Positions 11,230 to 21,912 of a DNA stretch of 64,000 nt are shown piece by piece. The position numbers and the translations under genes were made by a program. Source of the stretch: Epiperipatus broadwayi (taxonomy: Eukaryota; Onychophora; Udeonychophora; Euonychophora; Peripatidae); the NCBI GenBank assembly GCA_028023455.1, contig JAQFVV010012398.1, positions 11,091,160 through 11,155,159 of the forward strand, given 5' to 3'. Within the stretch, counting starts at the first letter, position 1. The number at the start of each line of letters is the position of its first letter. Below the pieces are notes generated by a model. It was not told where the DNA came from, ran no database searches, and was given only the letters and a program-made list of their open reading frames with translations.

Positions 11230-11790
11230 CGAACTTCCAAGGGCTCAAACTTATCTTGTATAATGTCTATATTTCTGCAGCTACCATTTCCGTTTTACTT
11301 TGGAACAATCTCTTTCTTGAGGTATAATTGTTTGATGATGACGATCCTATTGAGGTTATTTGCTTTAGTGGACAATTTGAAAATCATTATATTAATTTTT
11401 CTTCTCTTCCTGTCAAGCATGATTCTTTTAGTGGATGAAGTACAGCAGTTGTTTTCACGTTTATAAATTTTCTGGGTTTAAACTCAGTTACTGGAACAAT
11501 TAATTGGACTTGATGATTTAATATTTATCAGTAGACTACTCTGTTTCTTCTGATTTTAAATGCAGATGAATGTTTTCTTCTTTCTGTTTAAAAACATCTT
11601 ATTTCTCTCGGTCAGTTGAAAGGTGTAGAATATTATTTTTCAGACAAGACATCTTTTCTTTCCTATATGATGTGCTAGTTGGATGGTCTGGTCAACAGAC
11701 GAGACATATATTAATTTTTCTTACCCCACCATCCTTATATTTTCAGCATTCAAAACGATATAAAAAATGATTTTTTTAAAAAAAAGGTTA
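11230..11790 (-). pseudogene. Gag-like (LINE ORF1) zinc-knuckle pseudogene
   Basis: Minus-strand translation from ~11,760 gives, in one frame, YRFEC, a stop, KYKDGGVRKINICLVC, a stop, PDHPTSTSYRKEKMSCLKNN, then HLSTDREK, a stop, DVFKQKEENIHLHLKSEETE. The Cys/His spacing, the HPT phrase after a Cys pair, and the basic/acidic tail (DREC..FK.E..I..LK.EE in the family) match the gag-like ORF1 of LINEs, an RNA-binding protein. At least three in-frame stops show decay. Which element family it served is unknown; LINE-A/B is possible. The plus-strand ORFs here are shadows. Confidence 0.5.
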
Positions 11791-12865
11791 TCTAGCAGAA
11801 TTAAAAATGTTTGTCTGCTTTAGTTTCAATAATTTTAAAAGTCTCCATAACAATATTATAATAATAATCCCTCAACTGATTTTCCAGACTGCTTTTATAT
11901 CCGATTTTTGAGTCAACTCACCCAATTAGAGTGATAGTGTGACTTGCTATTTTTGACCAATTCATTTTTAGTTGGAAAGTGCAATCTTTTTTAGGAACAT
12001 TAAAAAAAAATCACACACCTGGTTTTCAGACAAACTTTTGTCTTGAAGAAAAAAATAGTCTTAATCCCTTTTCCTCACGTATATCTGTAATATCTCAAAT
12101 TGGAGCTTCTTTCTTTTGACCTTAAGATGAGATAATTTCAAAATTAGAGTTCCCACCAAGCTTAAACTCCAAAATGACAAACAATCATTTACAAAAACAA
12201 AATTGCTACAAAAATATATATCTGCCTCAACAGATTTTCTCCCTTAACACAAAATTGTAAAAAAAAATAATTTGACAGATTTAACCCTTCTTCCTTTCAA
12301 TATATAATAAATGTAAATTTCTGTTTGTAATGTACACACATACTTTTATCATTTCAAATCATTCATAAACTGTCCATCAAAATAATATGAATGCTAGTTT
12401 AGAAATTATAACCCTAATATTTAAAATTAAATCCTTAGCTTTTAAATCCCAATTACAATTATAGAAAAGCAAAAATAGAAGTATAGAATAAGATATTAAA
12501 ATTTATCAAGCTTAGGTTAGTTTTAAAGAAAGATTAATATCTGAAATATAAAACAATTCAATAGTTTACACATACACTGCCTATACGTATGCGTTATAAC
12601 TTTCCTTTTAACAAAAAAAATAAATATTGAAAAGTTTAAATGTGTGTATTAATTACCTTTCTATCAACACACAAACAAATAAAGAATATAATTGTTGACC
12701 CACTCTCTTTCTGTCTAAAGCTTTTAGAACTTGATCTTATAGGGTTTAAACTTGGGTGCCCTACAGCTTCCTTTTTAGATAAAAATGTGATGATGATTTT
12801 TGTTCAGCATTTTGTTTTCATGCACATTACGATAAATTTAGCTAATGACTAAATTGTAATGGCAC
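11790..12865. other. AT-rich non-coding stretch
   Basis: Part of 11,790-12,190 may be the N-terminal half of the same ORF1 pseudogene: a minus-strand frame around 11,840-11,900 is open but unrecognised. The rest has poly-A/T runs and no recognised gene. Confidence 0.45.
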
Positions 12866-13110
12866 AATATATATAAAAGACATATTTTGCGGGTTCATCC
12901 GTGTTAAAATATTTTAAAAATACTGAAGTTTCGACTTGGTAACACAAGTCATCCACTGAGTAATAAGAAGCAGAAAGACGGTTGCAGAGGCGCTACAATC
13001 ACTGATTTAAAAACGTTAAAGTTCCACCAATAGCAAAAATTTTAAATTAAGAATATTTTTTAACAAAATCTTTCCAAATAGGAGGAAGTTTGCTTGTATC
13101 ATCTCGCTTA
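12866..13110 (-). mobile_element. Penelope-like element 3'-end fragment (PLE3)
   Basis: It aligns with the 8,390-8,690 part of PLE2 in the same orientation: AAAGACATATTTTGC then GGGTTCA, a GTTTCGACTTG phrase, GCAGAGGCGCTA versus GTAGAGGTGCTG, AAAGTTCCA, and TTTCCAAATA further in. It contains a hammerhead-like core at 12,928-12,960 (minus). Only the 3' UTR and a trace of the coding end remain. It ends just before the duplicated block. Confidence 0.6.
12928..12960 (-). ncRNA. Hammerhead-ribozyme-like core in PLE3
   Basis: On the minus strand: GGATGA, then a 6-bp stem GACTTG/CAAGTC around the loop TGTTAC, then GAAAC. This is the order of a hammerhead core (CUGANGA, stem II, GAAA), with the first core bases altered. 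Stem III and the cleavage site were not confirmed. Comparable cores sit in PLE2 and PLE1. Confidence 0.45.
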
Positions 13111-13618
13111 TATATATATATAGTACCTGCACAGATTATAACTTTATATTACAGTATATAAAAAAATAAGTTCATTGCTCTTATTTAATTTCGTTTGACT
13201 TGATTTATGGATAATGTAGATGTTGAAATATAAATGTTACCTGCGTAAATATGGCAACCTAATATTTTAAAATAAACTCATTATTTACTATTAATATTAG
13301 CATCAAATTATAAATTGGTTGTGATCAATAAATATATACTGGAAAATAATTAAGTGAATCATAACATGAAACACTTGAATAAAATCATTATTATTAAATA
13401 TTATGTATTCATTTTGTTACTACATTCACTAGCAACTTACTTATTACAAAATTAAATATTTGATATTTCATATATGTTTATTTATTTATTAGTATATAAA
13501 TATATGGCAAACAAAATTTACAGTTCATATTCCTAATCTTCAGAAATATTCTGATGAATTTAAATTAGAACTTACAAATTGGTTTCAAGTATTAGTAGAT
13601 TTTGAACATGAGTCAGAT

Positions 13619-14179
13619 TTGAATGAAATTAATATGAAAATAACTGATTTTCTAAAAACTGCAACAAATATAGCTGGTATAAAAAAACACCAATTGACAA
13701 ATAAAATTTCAACTGAGACTAGAAAATTTATGAAGAAAAGAAGGAATATGAAGATTTACAAAAATGATGCATTAAAAAGGATTGAATATCTCGAATTTTG
13801 TAAAATAGTGCGGAAAAGAGTTGAAAATAATATAAGAAAGTACAACTGTGAACTAGCGAAGAAAGCTGTAGAAGAAAATAAAAGTCCCAAGAGTGTAAAA
13901 CAACATTTTGGAATTGGCAGAAAATTTATATCTGCAATAAGAAAAAAAGATGGAATTATTACTAAAAAGGATGACATCATGAAATGGGTAGAAGACTTCT
14001 ACCAAGAATTATATAGTAATAAAGAACAAGTACTTCATATATCTATTATATCTTCCAAATTGCCCAGAATTTTAAATGAAGAAGTGAGACATGCAATTAA
14101 ATTTATGAAGAAAGGAAAAGCTCCAGGTAATGATGGAATTATAATTGATAAATTAAAAAAAGCAGGTGAAAAAATATAA
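13619..14179 (+). pseudogene. RTE linker / RT N-terminal region (copy 1)
   Basis: The 186-residue frame covers the basic region between endonuclease and RT (KISTETRKFMKKRRNMKIYK) through the GKAPGNDGI block at the start of the RT domain. It matches the corresponding frames in copies 2 and 3 almost residue for residue. It stops at 14,177, where copy 3 reads through, so the stop is decay. It lacks the endonuclease portion and has no independent function. Confidence 0.75.
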
Positions 14180-14224
14180 TTTTTTTTAGCAAGTTATATA
14201 CCAAATGTCTAAATGATAAAGATA

Positions 14225-15175
14225 TACCAGATGATTGGAAAAATGCAATATTACTATTTTAAAAAGGTGATAAAAAACATATTAGAAATTACAGACCTAT
14301 CAGCCTTTTATCAGTTTTATACAAAATTTTTACCAAGATAATTACAACTCATCTATAGAGAACAATGGATTTCCACCAACCAAGAAAACAAGATGGATTT
14401 AAAAGTAGTTTTAGTACAGTAAATCATATCCAGGTATTGAGAGAAGTTATAGAAAGGACACATGAATATGAGTTGCCACTATGCTTTGGATTTGTAGATT
14501 ATGAATAGGAATTTGATTCTATAAGCATTTCTTCAGTGATTAAAGCATTGGATCATCAAGGTATAGATCCAGGATATTGTCATATTTAAAATAATATTTA
14601 TAAAAATGCAACATCATCAACTAGATTACATAATGATACTAGGAAAGTCAACATTGAAAAGGATGTAAGACAGGGTGACTCCATATCTCCCAAACCTTTT
14701 ACAGCAGTGCTGCAAGAAGTATTTTGTGGATTAAAATGTTAAGCTAAAGGATTGAAAGTAAATGGAAATTATTTAAGTCATTTAGATTTTGCAGATAATG
14801 AAGTTGTTTTTGCAAATAATGCTTTAGAGCTGCAGGAAATGTTGCAGAAGTTATCAGATGAAAGTAGGACTAAAGATAAATGTTAAAAAGACTAAAGTAA
14901 TGTTTAATAGATTTTCTCAAAATATGAAAATGAAGATTAATTATGATGAGTTAGAAGAAATTAACAGCTACAAATACCTTGGTCAGATTATTAATACAGA
15001 TGGAAATATAATGAATGAAATTAATCATTGTAAAAGACGCAGAAAAAGACCATGTGTGAGATGGGTGGATAAAATAAGAAAATGTGCAAGGGTGATGTGG
15101 AGAAGAGAAGCTAAAGATCAGAGATGGATTGAACTTGGAGAGATCTTCATCCTGCAGTGGATTGATAATGATTGA
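14225..15175 (+). pseudogene. RTE reverse transcriptase remnant (copy 1)
   Basis: The palm survives with stops: FVDYE, a stop, EFDSI in motif A, and FADNEVVF in motif C, where the second catalytic Asp is Asn. The frame 14,858-15,175 then joins NTDGNIMNEINH directly to KRRRKRPCVRWVDKIRKCAR. Compared with copy 2, this skips the segment between 22,684 and 23,050, an internal deletion with only a few bases of shared sequence at the junction. Inactive. Confidence 0.75.
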
Positions 15176-18100
15176 TGATAATGATGATGATTTATTATTA
15201 TAGTGAAATATATTAAAATAGATGTTAAAATAATATATTTATAGGTATAGAAAATGTCATGTGTATCCTTTGTTTTGGTTGAAAATGAAAAATAATATTG
15301 AAATTGTAAAACTAAAATTTTTTTTTACTGTATCCAATATTCTATTTAAAATATTCATATTATTTATTAAATGGAGGCAATTTTTATTAGGCTGAATTGA
15401 GTTATCATTGAGTTCAATTGAAAAGTTGCCTTAGTAACATTAATGTCAGTAAAGAGAGGTTATAAATAGAACTGAAACGCTTTAACTCTAGTTCTTAAAA
15501 CTTTTGTTATTGTCCAGAACAGATGCTTTTACAATTGTCTTTAAAATAAATCAATTTTATTTCAAAAGTGATTCATTTCTAAAATAATAGAAGAATAAAG
15601 AATTAAACTGTCTGCCCACACAATTGAGTGCAGCTCATTGATAAAATTCCAAGGGAAACAACAGAATGTATTATAAAAGAAAAAAAAGGTCAAAATTCAT
15701 TGTATTACAAGTACAAAATATTCTATTACTAAAAAGTTTGGACTTCGTCTATATATTTGTGATGAATACAAACCCCATGATATATGTGGATGTCATATTT
15801 TTGCTCAAGGAATTTTACAAGATTGATTAATTTAATTTCTATATGATATTAATAATTGAAATTTCACCTTATTGACTTGGAAAAAATGCTAGCATTTATT
15901 ATTCACTTGGAAGAATGTTTTGTCATATATCATTGCAAATAAAAATGGAATACCAGTGGTGCATAATATAATGTTGACTCATCTAACTAACTACATTTTA
16001 TAAAATAAATTGGACATGTATTTGAATAAAAGGGAAAGGTATTGGAATAAAAGATCCTCAATTATTATTATTATTCATGCTTGTCTCCTCTCTACTTCAA
16101 TAAGAATTGTTTCTCTGCATTTAAATCAGAAACATGAAAAATAGGAGCTAGAATAGAACAGTGGGTAAAAGAAAAATTGACTTTTCACTTATGGGGTATA
16201 TTTGTGTATATATTTTTCATTAAATGAAAAGAAAAATTGTTTTTTTATTTTTTATTTTAAAATATAGGATGAAATAATATGTATATTTTAGTATATAAGC
16301 TATCTGCACAATAAAAGGTTGGAGAGATTTTTTTTTTAAGTTTAAACTCTTATCTGATGATATAAATTAGTTCCTGACTCAATATTTTCAAATATTCATT
16401 TTCTTTTAATTTACAATTTAACTTTAGAATATTTGAATAGAAGAGTTTAAATACAATCAATTTTATACTAGTTCAATTATAACTCATATCGATAGATGAA
16501 TAAAATCAATTTTATGTAGTCACATTTTTGAATATATATTTTATTTAAAGACTTGGGAAGATATCTTGAAATTTTTCCAACTGTTGATATTGTCCATTGT
16601 CCCACAACATATTTTGCGATCCATCTATATTTATTCATTATTAATTTTATAGAGTAATAAACAATCAAACTTATTATATATCAAAGAGAAATAGTATTTG
16701 TACTTCTTAACTGGCTACGATTTTAGTCAATTGCATACATCATGTGTTTTGTTTTTTTTATTTTCATTACTCTCATTATTAATTCTTATTATAAATTAAT
16801 AAATTTAAATTTAATTGAAATCTAATAAATCTGACTAATTTATTTTTTTTAAGTGTGCAAGATAATATCAAGCCAAAAGAATTTTATACATATTTATTTT
16901 ATTATACGATTATTGTTTAAATCTAATTAAATATAAATTTTATATTGTCATTCCGTTTGAATAGTTTTAAACCACTTAACATCACATGATCACCATTTCT
17001 TATGAACTGGTGGCCTACTGCATATTTAAATAGTTATTTGCTTTATGAGTTAATATCAGTTGTATAAATAATTTCATTAGTATATGGTTAAATTAAGAGT
17101 TTATCTTGTCCAGTTACAAAGATCTTGATAGGTTTTATTCTGTCATTAGTCACAATGATCTGTCTTAATTATCTTTAAACATCTTAGAGGAAGATATCAT
17201 AAATTTATTAACTATTAAATCCTAATGTTTATCTTTGTCTTAAATAAAGGGCCAATAATTGTTTTATATGTTTTAATTGTCATAAAATCCATTTTAATAA
17301 TTGATTTACAGGAAATTTAAATAGATGCATAGGATTAATTGATTATGATTCAGTAAATAGACAATAGAAACCTACTTTACATTTGATATAATGATATGAT
17401 TGGATATTATAAATGCAAAGATATATAATAGATTGACTGATAATATGTTTTTGTTAATCATTTTGTTTTGATATATAACTTAAGCAATAATAGTGTATTG
17501 ATGTAAATATAGTATAGAAAATTATTATTTTTAATATATTATTAAATTAGATATAAAACTGATTAATGGTTTATTTTATTTAAACATTATAGATATTCGT
17601 AGCTTTATAAAACATTATCTAAGTGTTATCATAACCATTTATAAATTAGTTTATTTAATTAGGGAATATCATTGAATTTTATCATAAGTTTACATTACTA
17701 TATGTAATATTTGATAAATAAAGCATATCACAACTTAGTTGTTTATTGATTTGATTTTTTAAATGGATATCTTAGGCATACACCATTGTTTAGGACAATG
17801 ATATAAGATTTCACTACTTATTGTAGTTTATTTTGGGATAATGAAAAGATTTGGAGATATCTGAAGTGATGTTTTGTTTTTTTTTTTGTTTTAAATGTGA
17901 TATGAATAAATTAGGTTTTAATAAAAATTGTCATCAGCATTTTAATTTAGTGTAGTGAACAATTCAAATAATTATGTATTGAAAATATTGTTATTGCTAA
18001 TGATTGAGCTACATAATTTTATACAAGTTATAACAGTTACTATTTATTGGTACATGATTTGCTCTGTTATAATAATATTTAAACCATAAGAGCATTTCTT

Positions 18101-18256
18101 CATTATCTTTTATTTTATTTTTGTGTCAGTAATAAATGTTGTCAAAATCTGTAGGCATTTTCTTTTGTTTCAAGACAAATGCTGACCAAACCAATATAGA
18201 GGGATAATGGGATAGAAGATCAGTTATTATCCTGATACAATATATATGTATATATA

Positions 18257-18482
18257 TATAATCAAAACTACCCCAAATCCAAAATTCAACCAGACCAGCA
18301 TAAAAATAATATTAAAACACTACCAAAGGTTTCACTGCTACAAGCAGACTTCTCAAGTGTAAAGAACTACAAAAACTACACAATATATATATAATATTAA
18401 ACATTACCCACAAATCCATTCATTTCCCATCCACCCTTAATATTAAAAGAACTGTTAAATAAATTAATTGCTTCAGAATAAT
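18257..18482. repeat. PLE1 left inverted terminal repeat
   Basis: Reverse complement of 19,647-19,870 with few mismatches; outer end ATCAAAACTACCCC. It contains a minus-strand hammerhead-like core at 18,326-18,358. Confidence 0.9.
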
Positions 18483-19105
18483 CAATTTTAAAATGGAAAA
18501 TAATTGGGTATTTGGCAGTTTAGATATTGAAAATATGTATCAGTCTGTTAATAGGTTAAGCAATATTGATATTCTTATGTCTGTATTGATTAAGAAAAGT
18601 TCTTTATCAAAAAAAAATTAAGTTAATTAAAGATTTGCTTTTGTTATTGGAAGATTCTATATATTTTACTTATAAAGGTAATTTTTATAAGATTAAAAAA
18701 GGGTGGATAATAGATTATTATTTCTCCTTTAGTATGTTCAGTTTATATTAATTATATGGAAGAGGAAATTAGTATTAAAAAGAATTGTTTATATGTAAAG
18801 TTATTTGTCAGATATGTTGATGATTGTTTATTTGTAGTGGAGAATGATAAATTGAAGGAATTTATAAATGAGTTTAATTGTTTTGATCCTTCTATAAAAT
18901 TTGTGTTAGAATGAGAAGGCTTAGATTTTGGTAAGTTGAAATTTTTAGATCTTTTGGTGATTAGAAATGTAGAGACTAATTGTTTACTGTGCAGTCATTT
19001 TGTTAAAAGTAAAGAATTAAGATCTATAATTAAACCTGATAGCTATCAGTCTGTATCTCAGAAAGTAGCTGCTTTAAGGAATATTGTCATAGGAATAATA
19101 AATTA
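18483..19105 (+). pseudogene. PLE1 reverse transcriptase (partial)
   Basis: PLE RT landmarks appear in order: FGSLDIENMYQSVN (motif A, as in SLD-x-x-x-x-F/Y-x-N-V), then after frameshifts IISPLVCSVYINYMEEEI (the SPL-x-x-x-x-Y-ME block after motif B), VRYVDDCLFVV (motif C, Asp pair intact), and KLKFLDLLVIRN (the FLD block). The N-terminal fingers are absent. Poly-A runs near 18,610 and 18,700 coincide with frame changes. PLE RTs are related to telomerase RTs. Inactive. Confidence 0.8.
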
Positions 19106-19126
19106 AATAATTCTAGTGGGGTAGCT

Positions 19127-19714
19127 TTGTTTCAGAAATATCAATTTTATAAAGATTACTTGAGGATTGGGTACTCTGATAAATTTGTTAAAAGTATTTT
19201 ATTTAATAGTAATGTTTGTAAGGGTGTAAAGGTTAAAGGAAAATATGATTTTATTTCTTTGCCATTTAAATTGTCTTCTTATAAAATTGTATGTAGAAAT
19301 AGTAAATTGTTTGGAAATAAGAAAATTGCTTGGAAAAGGGGTGTTACATTGAATAATTTATTAAATAATACAAAAGAAATTTTTGATAGAAAGACTATTC
19401 CTGCTGTAGTACATTTTATCCCTTGTTTATTTTGTAAGAAGGTTTAGATAGGTCAGAGTAGTTTGAGTTTAAATGAAAGAATAAAGGTTCATAAAAGTAG
19501 AGTCAAAAATAGATATCTTAGTTCTGCTTTGTATGTCCATGAAAAAGATACAGGCCACACTATTGATTTTGATGAAGCTAAGGTTGTCTTCTTTGAGAGA
19601 AATGAAATCAAAAGAAGAATTAAAGAATCTTTATTATTGAAAATGTATTATTCTGAAGCAATTAATTTATTTAAGAGTTCTTTTAATATTAAGGGTGGAT
19701 GGGAAGTGAATTGA
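19127..19714 (+). pseudogene. PLE1 connector and GIY-YIG endonuclease
   Basis: The frame 19,127-19,447 covers the connector and a Cys pair, PCLFC, just before the YIG strand. At 19,446 the expected Tyr codon is TAG, followed in frame by IGQSSLSLNERIKVHKSRV, where the GQ-x-x-x-x-L-x-x-R-x-x-x-H spacing fits the GIY-YIG core. TGHTIDFDEAKVVF and the basic helix RRIKESLLLK follow. The endonuclease would nick target DNA. Apart from the single TAG the domain is nearly complete, suggesting fairly recent decay. Its last codons lie in the right inverted repeat. Confidence 0.8.
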
Positions 19715-19870
19715 TTTGTGGGTAATGTTTAATATTATATATATTGTGTAGTTTATGTAGGTCTTTACACTTGAGAAGTCTGCTTGTAGCAGTGAAACCT
19801 TTGGTAGTGTTTTAATATTATTTTTATGCTGGTCTGGTTGAATTTTGGATTTGGGGTAGTTTTGATTATA
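19647..19870. repeat. PLE1 right inverted terminal repeat
   Basis: Pairs with 18,257-18,482. It holds the end of the endonuclease frame, its TGA stop at ~19,712, and a hammerhead-like core. Confidence 0.9.
19770..19800 (+). ncRNA. Hammerhead-ribozyme-like core in PLE1 terminal repeat
   Basis: TTGAGAAGT, a CTGC/GCAG stem with TTGTA loop, then TGAAAC: the layout of a hammerhead core (CUGANGA, stem II, GAAA) with changes in the first box. The inverted copy is at 18,326-18,358. Hammerheads are reported in PLE terminal repeats of other animals. Activity is doubtful because the first conserved box is altered. Confidence 0.45.
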
Positions 19871-20200
19871 TATTGATTAGTTTAGCTTTATGCTTGTAAT
19901 GTTTATATATATACATATGTGATGGCTGCAGGAAGGGGTTTGCTATTAACTGAAAAAGACCCTTTGAGTCCTCTTGGAGGCCTTAAAGGAACCGAGCAGG
20001 GCAAATTCCCAAATGTCCACTCCATACGTTCTTGTCATTGCAACTGTTATTACTATGTGATTATTCATATAGTATATGAACATGGATGGGCTACTCATGA
20101 ACACACATTAGCCAGCGTGGTGAGTTTATTGGCTTTTTACCTCTGAGTTTAAGATCAAGAAACACAATGGTCTTTCTTCTGAGTTGCCTGATAAGGCAGA

Positions 20201-20959
20201 ATGAATGTTTGTGTAAATGATATTTTCCCAATATATATATATACAATTATGACAGACAAAAATAAATCATGGCCTTTATTCCCAGGAGGCTGTAAAGTGA
20301 CCAACCAAGGCAGCGGTTGGTGGCCAAAAGCAGAGGGTGCTAAGAATCCCCTGATTGCGGACCCAGGCTGCCATTTGATGACGACTTTTTATTTAGGTAC
20401 TTACAACTGCAGATCACTTTCAAGTGAAGGAAGATTGCAAGAATTAGAAGAACTGTCTTATATTAAATGGGACATTATTGGACTTTGTGAAGTTAGAAGA
20501 AAAGGTGAAGAGACAATTGATTTAAAAAGTGGACATGCACTCTATTATAAAGGCACAAATATTGGAAATACAAGTGGAGTAGGATTCATTATAAATAAAA
20601 AGTGGAAGAACAACATTGTGGAGATTGATGGTGTATCAGACAGAGTGGCAAGATTAGTTATACAACTTAATAGCAGATACCAAATGCAGATAATTCAGGT
20701 TTATGCCCCAACAAGTTCTCATAGTGATGAAGTAGAAGATTTTTATATGGATGTACAAAAGGCTTTTGATCAGAGTAAACAACATTTTAAAATTGTTATG
20801 GGAGACTTTAATGCTAGAATTGGTAAACAAATGAAGAATGAAAGTGTTGTAGGTAATTTTGCTTATGGTAATAGAAATGAGAGGGGACATAGACTAGTGG
20901 AGTTTGATAAAAAAGAAAAACTTTATATTATGAATTCTTTTTTTTCAGAAAAATGTTAA
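20201..20959 (+). pseudogene. RTE endonuclease domain (copy 2)
   Basis: The frame runs 252 codons. The APE-type domain begins near residue 67 with LGTYNCRSLSSEGRL, then GLCEVRRKGEE (catalytic Glu block), VYAPTS, and VMGDFNARIG (Asp/Asn block). The final SDH block lies past the frameshift, in the next frame at ~21,080 (GSDHRLVRC), so all catalytic blocks are present but split over two frames. The shift is in a T-run at ~20,938-20,945. The start codon choice is uncertain; the conserved region begins at ~20,395. This enzyme would nick target DNA to prime reverse transcription. Confidence 0.85.
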
Positions 20960-21002
20960 AAGGAAATGGATATGGAAGCATCACAATGAAGGTACAGCAG
21001 AA

Positions 21003-21818
21003 TTGGATTATATTTTGACTAACAGAAAATACATATTTCAAGATTGTAATGTTCTTAATAAATTTAACACAGGAAGTGATCATCGATTAGTAAGATGTAA
21101 GATACATGTTAATGCAAAACTAGAGAGACAAAAATTAAGAAAAACAATTTTTACAGTTGATATTCCTAATCTTCAGAAACATTCTAATGAATTTAAATTA
21201 GAACTTACAAATCGGTTTCAAGTATTAGTAGATTTTGAACATGATTCAGATTTGAATGAAATTAATATGAAAATAACTGATACACTTTTAAAAACTGCAA
21301 CAAAGATAGCTGGTAGAAAAAAGCAGCAATTGACCAATAAAATTTCTACTGAGACTAGAGAATTTATGAAGAAAAGAAGGAATATGAAGATATACAAAAA
21401 TGATGCATTAAAAAGGATTGAATATCTCGAATTTTGTAAAATGGTACAGAAAAGAGTTGAAAATGATATAAGAAAGTATAATTGTGAACTAGCAAGGAAA
21501 GCTGTAGAAGAAAATAAAAGTCTCAAGAATGTAAAACAACATTTTGGTATTGGTAGGAAATTTATATCTGCAATAAGAAAAAAAGATGGAATTATTACTA
21601 AAAAGAGAGATGACATCATGAAATGGGTAGAAGACTTTTATCAAGAATTATATAGTAATAAAGAACAAGTACCTCCTATATCTATTACATCTTCTGAATT
21701 GCCCAGAATTTTAAATGAAGAAGTGAAACATGCAATTAAATGTATGAAGAAAGGAAAGGCTCCAGGTAATGATGGAATTATAATTGATATATTAAAAGAA
21801 GCAGGTGAAGAAATATAA
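21003..21818 (+). pseudogene. RTE endonuclease end and linker (copy 2)
   Basis: 271 codons: the first ~35 hold the last endonuclease block (SDHRLV), followed by a long basic, helix-rich linker and the GKAPGNDGIIIDILKEAGEE block leading into the RT. It ends at a TAA at ~21,816. Copy 3 has a GAA codon at this site and reads on, so the stop is a mutation. The antisense ORF 21,619-21,218 is a shadow. Confidence 0.8.
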
Positions 21819-21912
21819 ATTTTTTTAGCAAAGTTATATACCAAATGTCTAAATGATAAAGATGTACCAGATGATTGGAAGAATGCAGTAATAATATTAA
21901 TATTTAAAAAAG

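Larger units (their letters stand above)
13505..15185 (+). mobile_element. RTE non-LTR retrotransposon, copy 1 (5'-truncated)
   Basis: It aligns with RTE copy 2 from ~21,150 to its 3' end, and lies inside unit A at a point uninterrupted in unit B. The endonuclease is missing. It keeps the linker ORF and a decayed RT, lacks ~365 bp of the C-terminal region, and ends in a TGATGATAATGATGATG tail typical of RTE 3' ends. Related flanks TTTATTTATTAGTATATAAA (13,479) and TTTATTATTATAGTGAAATA (15,191) may be an imperfect target-site duplication. Confidence 0.85.
13127..18245. repeat. Duplicated block, unit A
   Basis: This segment aligns in the same orientation and order with 44,068-48,012. Diagnostic shared stretches include TATAAATAGAACTGAA at ~15,460 and ~44,630, TGTATTATAAAAGAAAA at ~15,670 and ~44,840, and AGTGTAGTG with flanking sequence near the right end. 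Excluding the RTE insertion here, and the ATT tract and SINE in unit B, both are ~3.4 kb. No coding potential is visible. It may be a segmental duplication or two copies of a long non-coding repeat. The copies are clearly diverged by substitutions and small indels. Confidence 0.85.
18257..19870 (+). mobile_element. Penelope-like element with inverted terminal repeats (PLE1)
   Basis: Bases 18,257-18,482 and 19,647-19,870 are near-identical inverted repeats (~225 bp). Between them are a partial RT and a GIY-YIG-type endonuclease. The right repeat includes the last ~22 codons of the endonuclease, so the left end is a reversed copy of the element's own 3' end. This layout is known for PLEs. Both repeats carry a hammerhead-like core. 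The N-terminal half of the RT is missing, so the element is shortened as well as frameshifted. It lies between unit A and RTE copy 2. Confidence 0.85.

Noticed and set aside
21218-21619. 133-residue antisense ORF, with shorter versions at 13,756-13,980 and 32,108-32,413
   Set aside because: It is antisense to the RTE linker frame and recurs only because the element is repeated.
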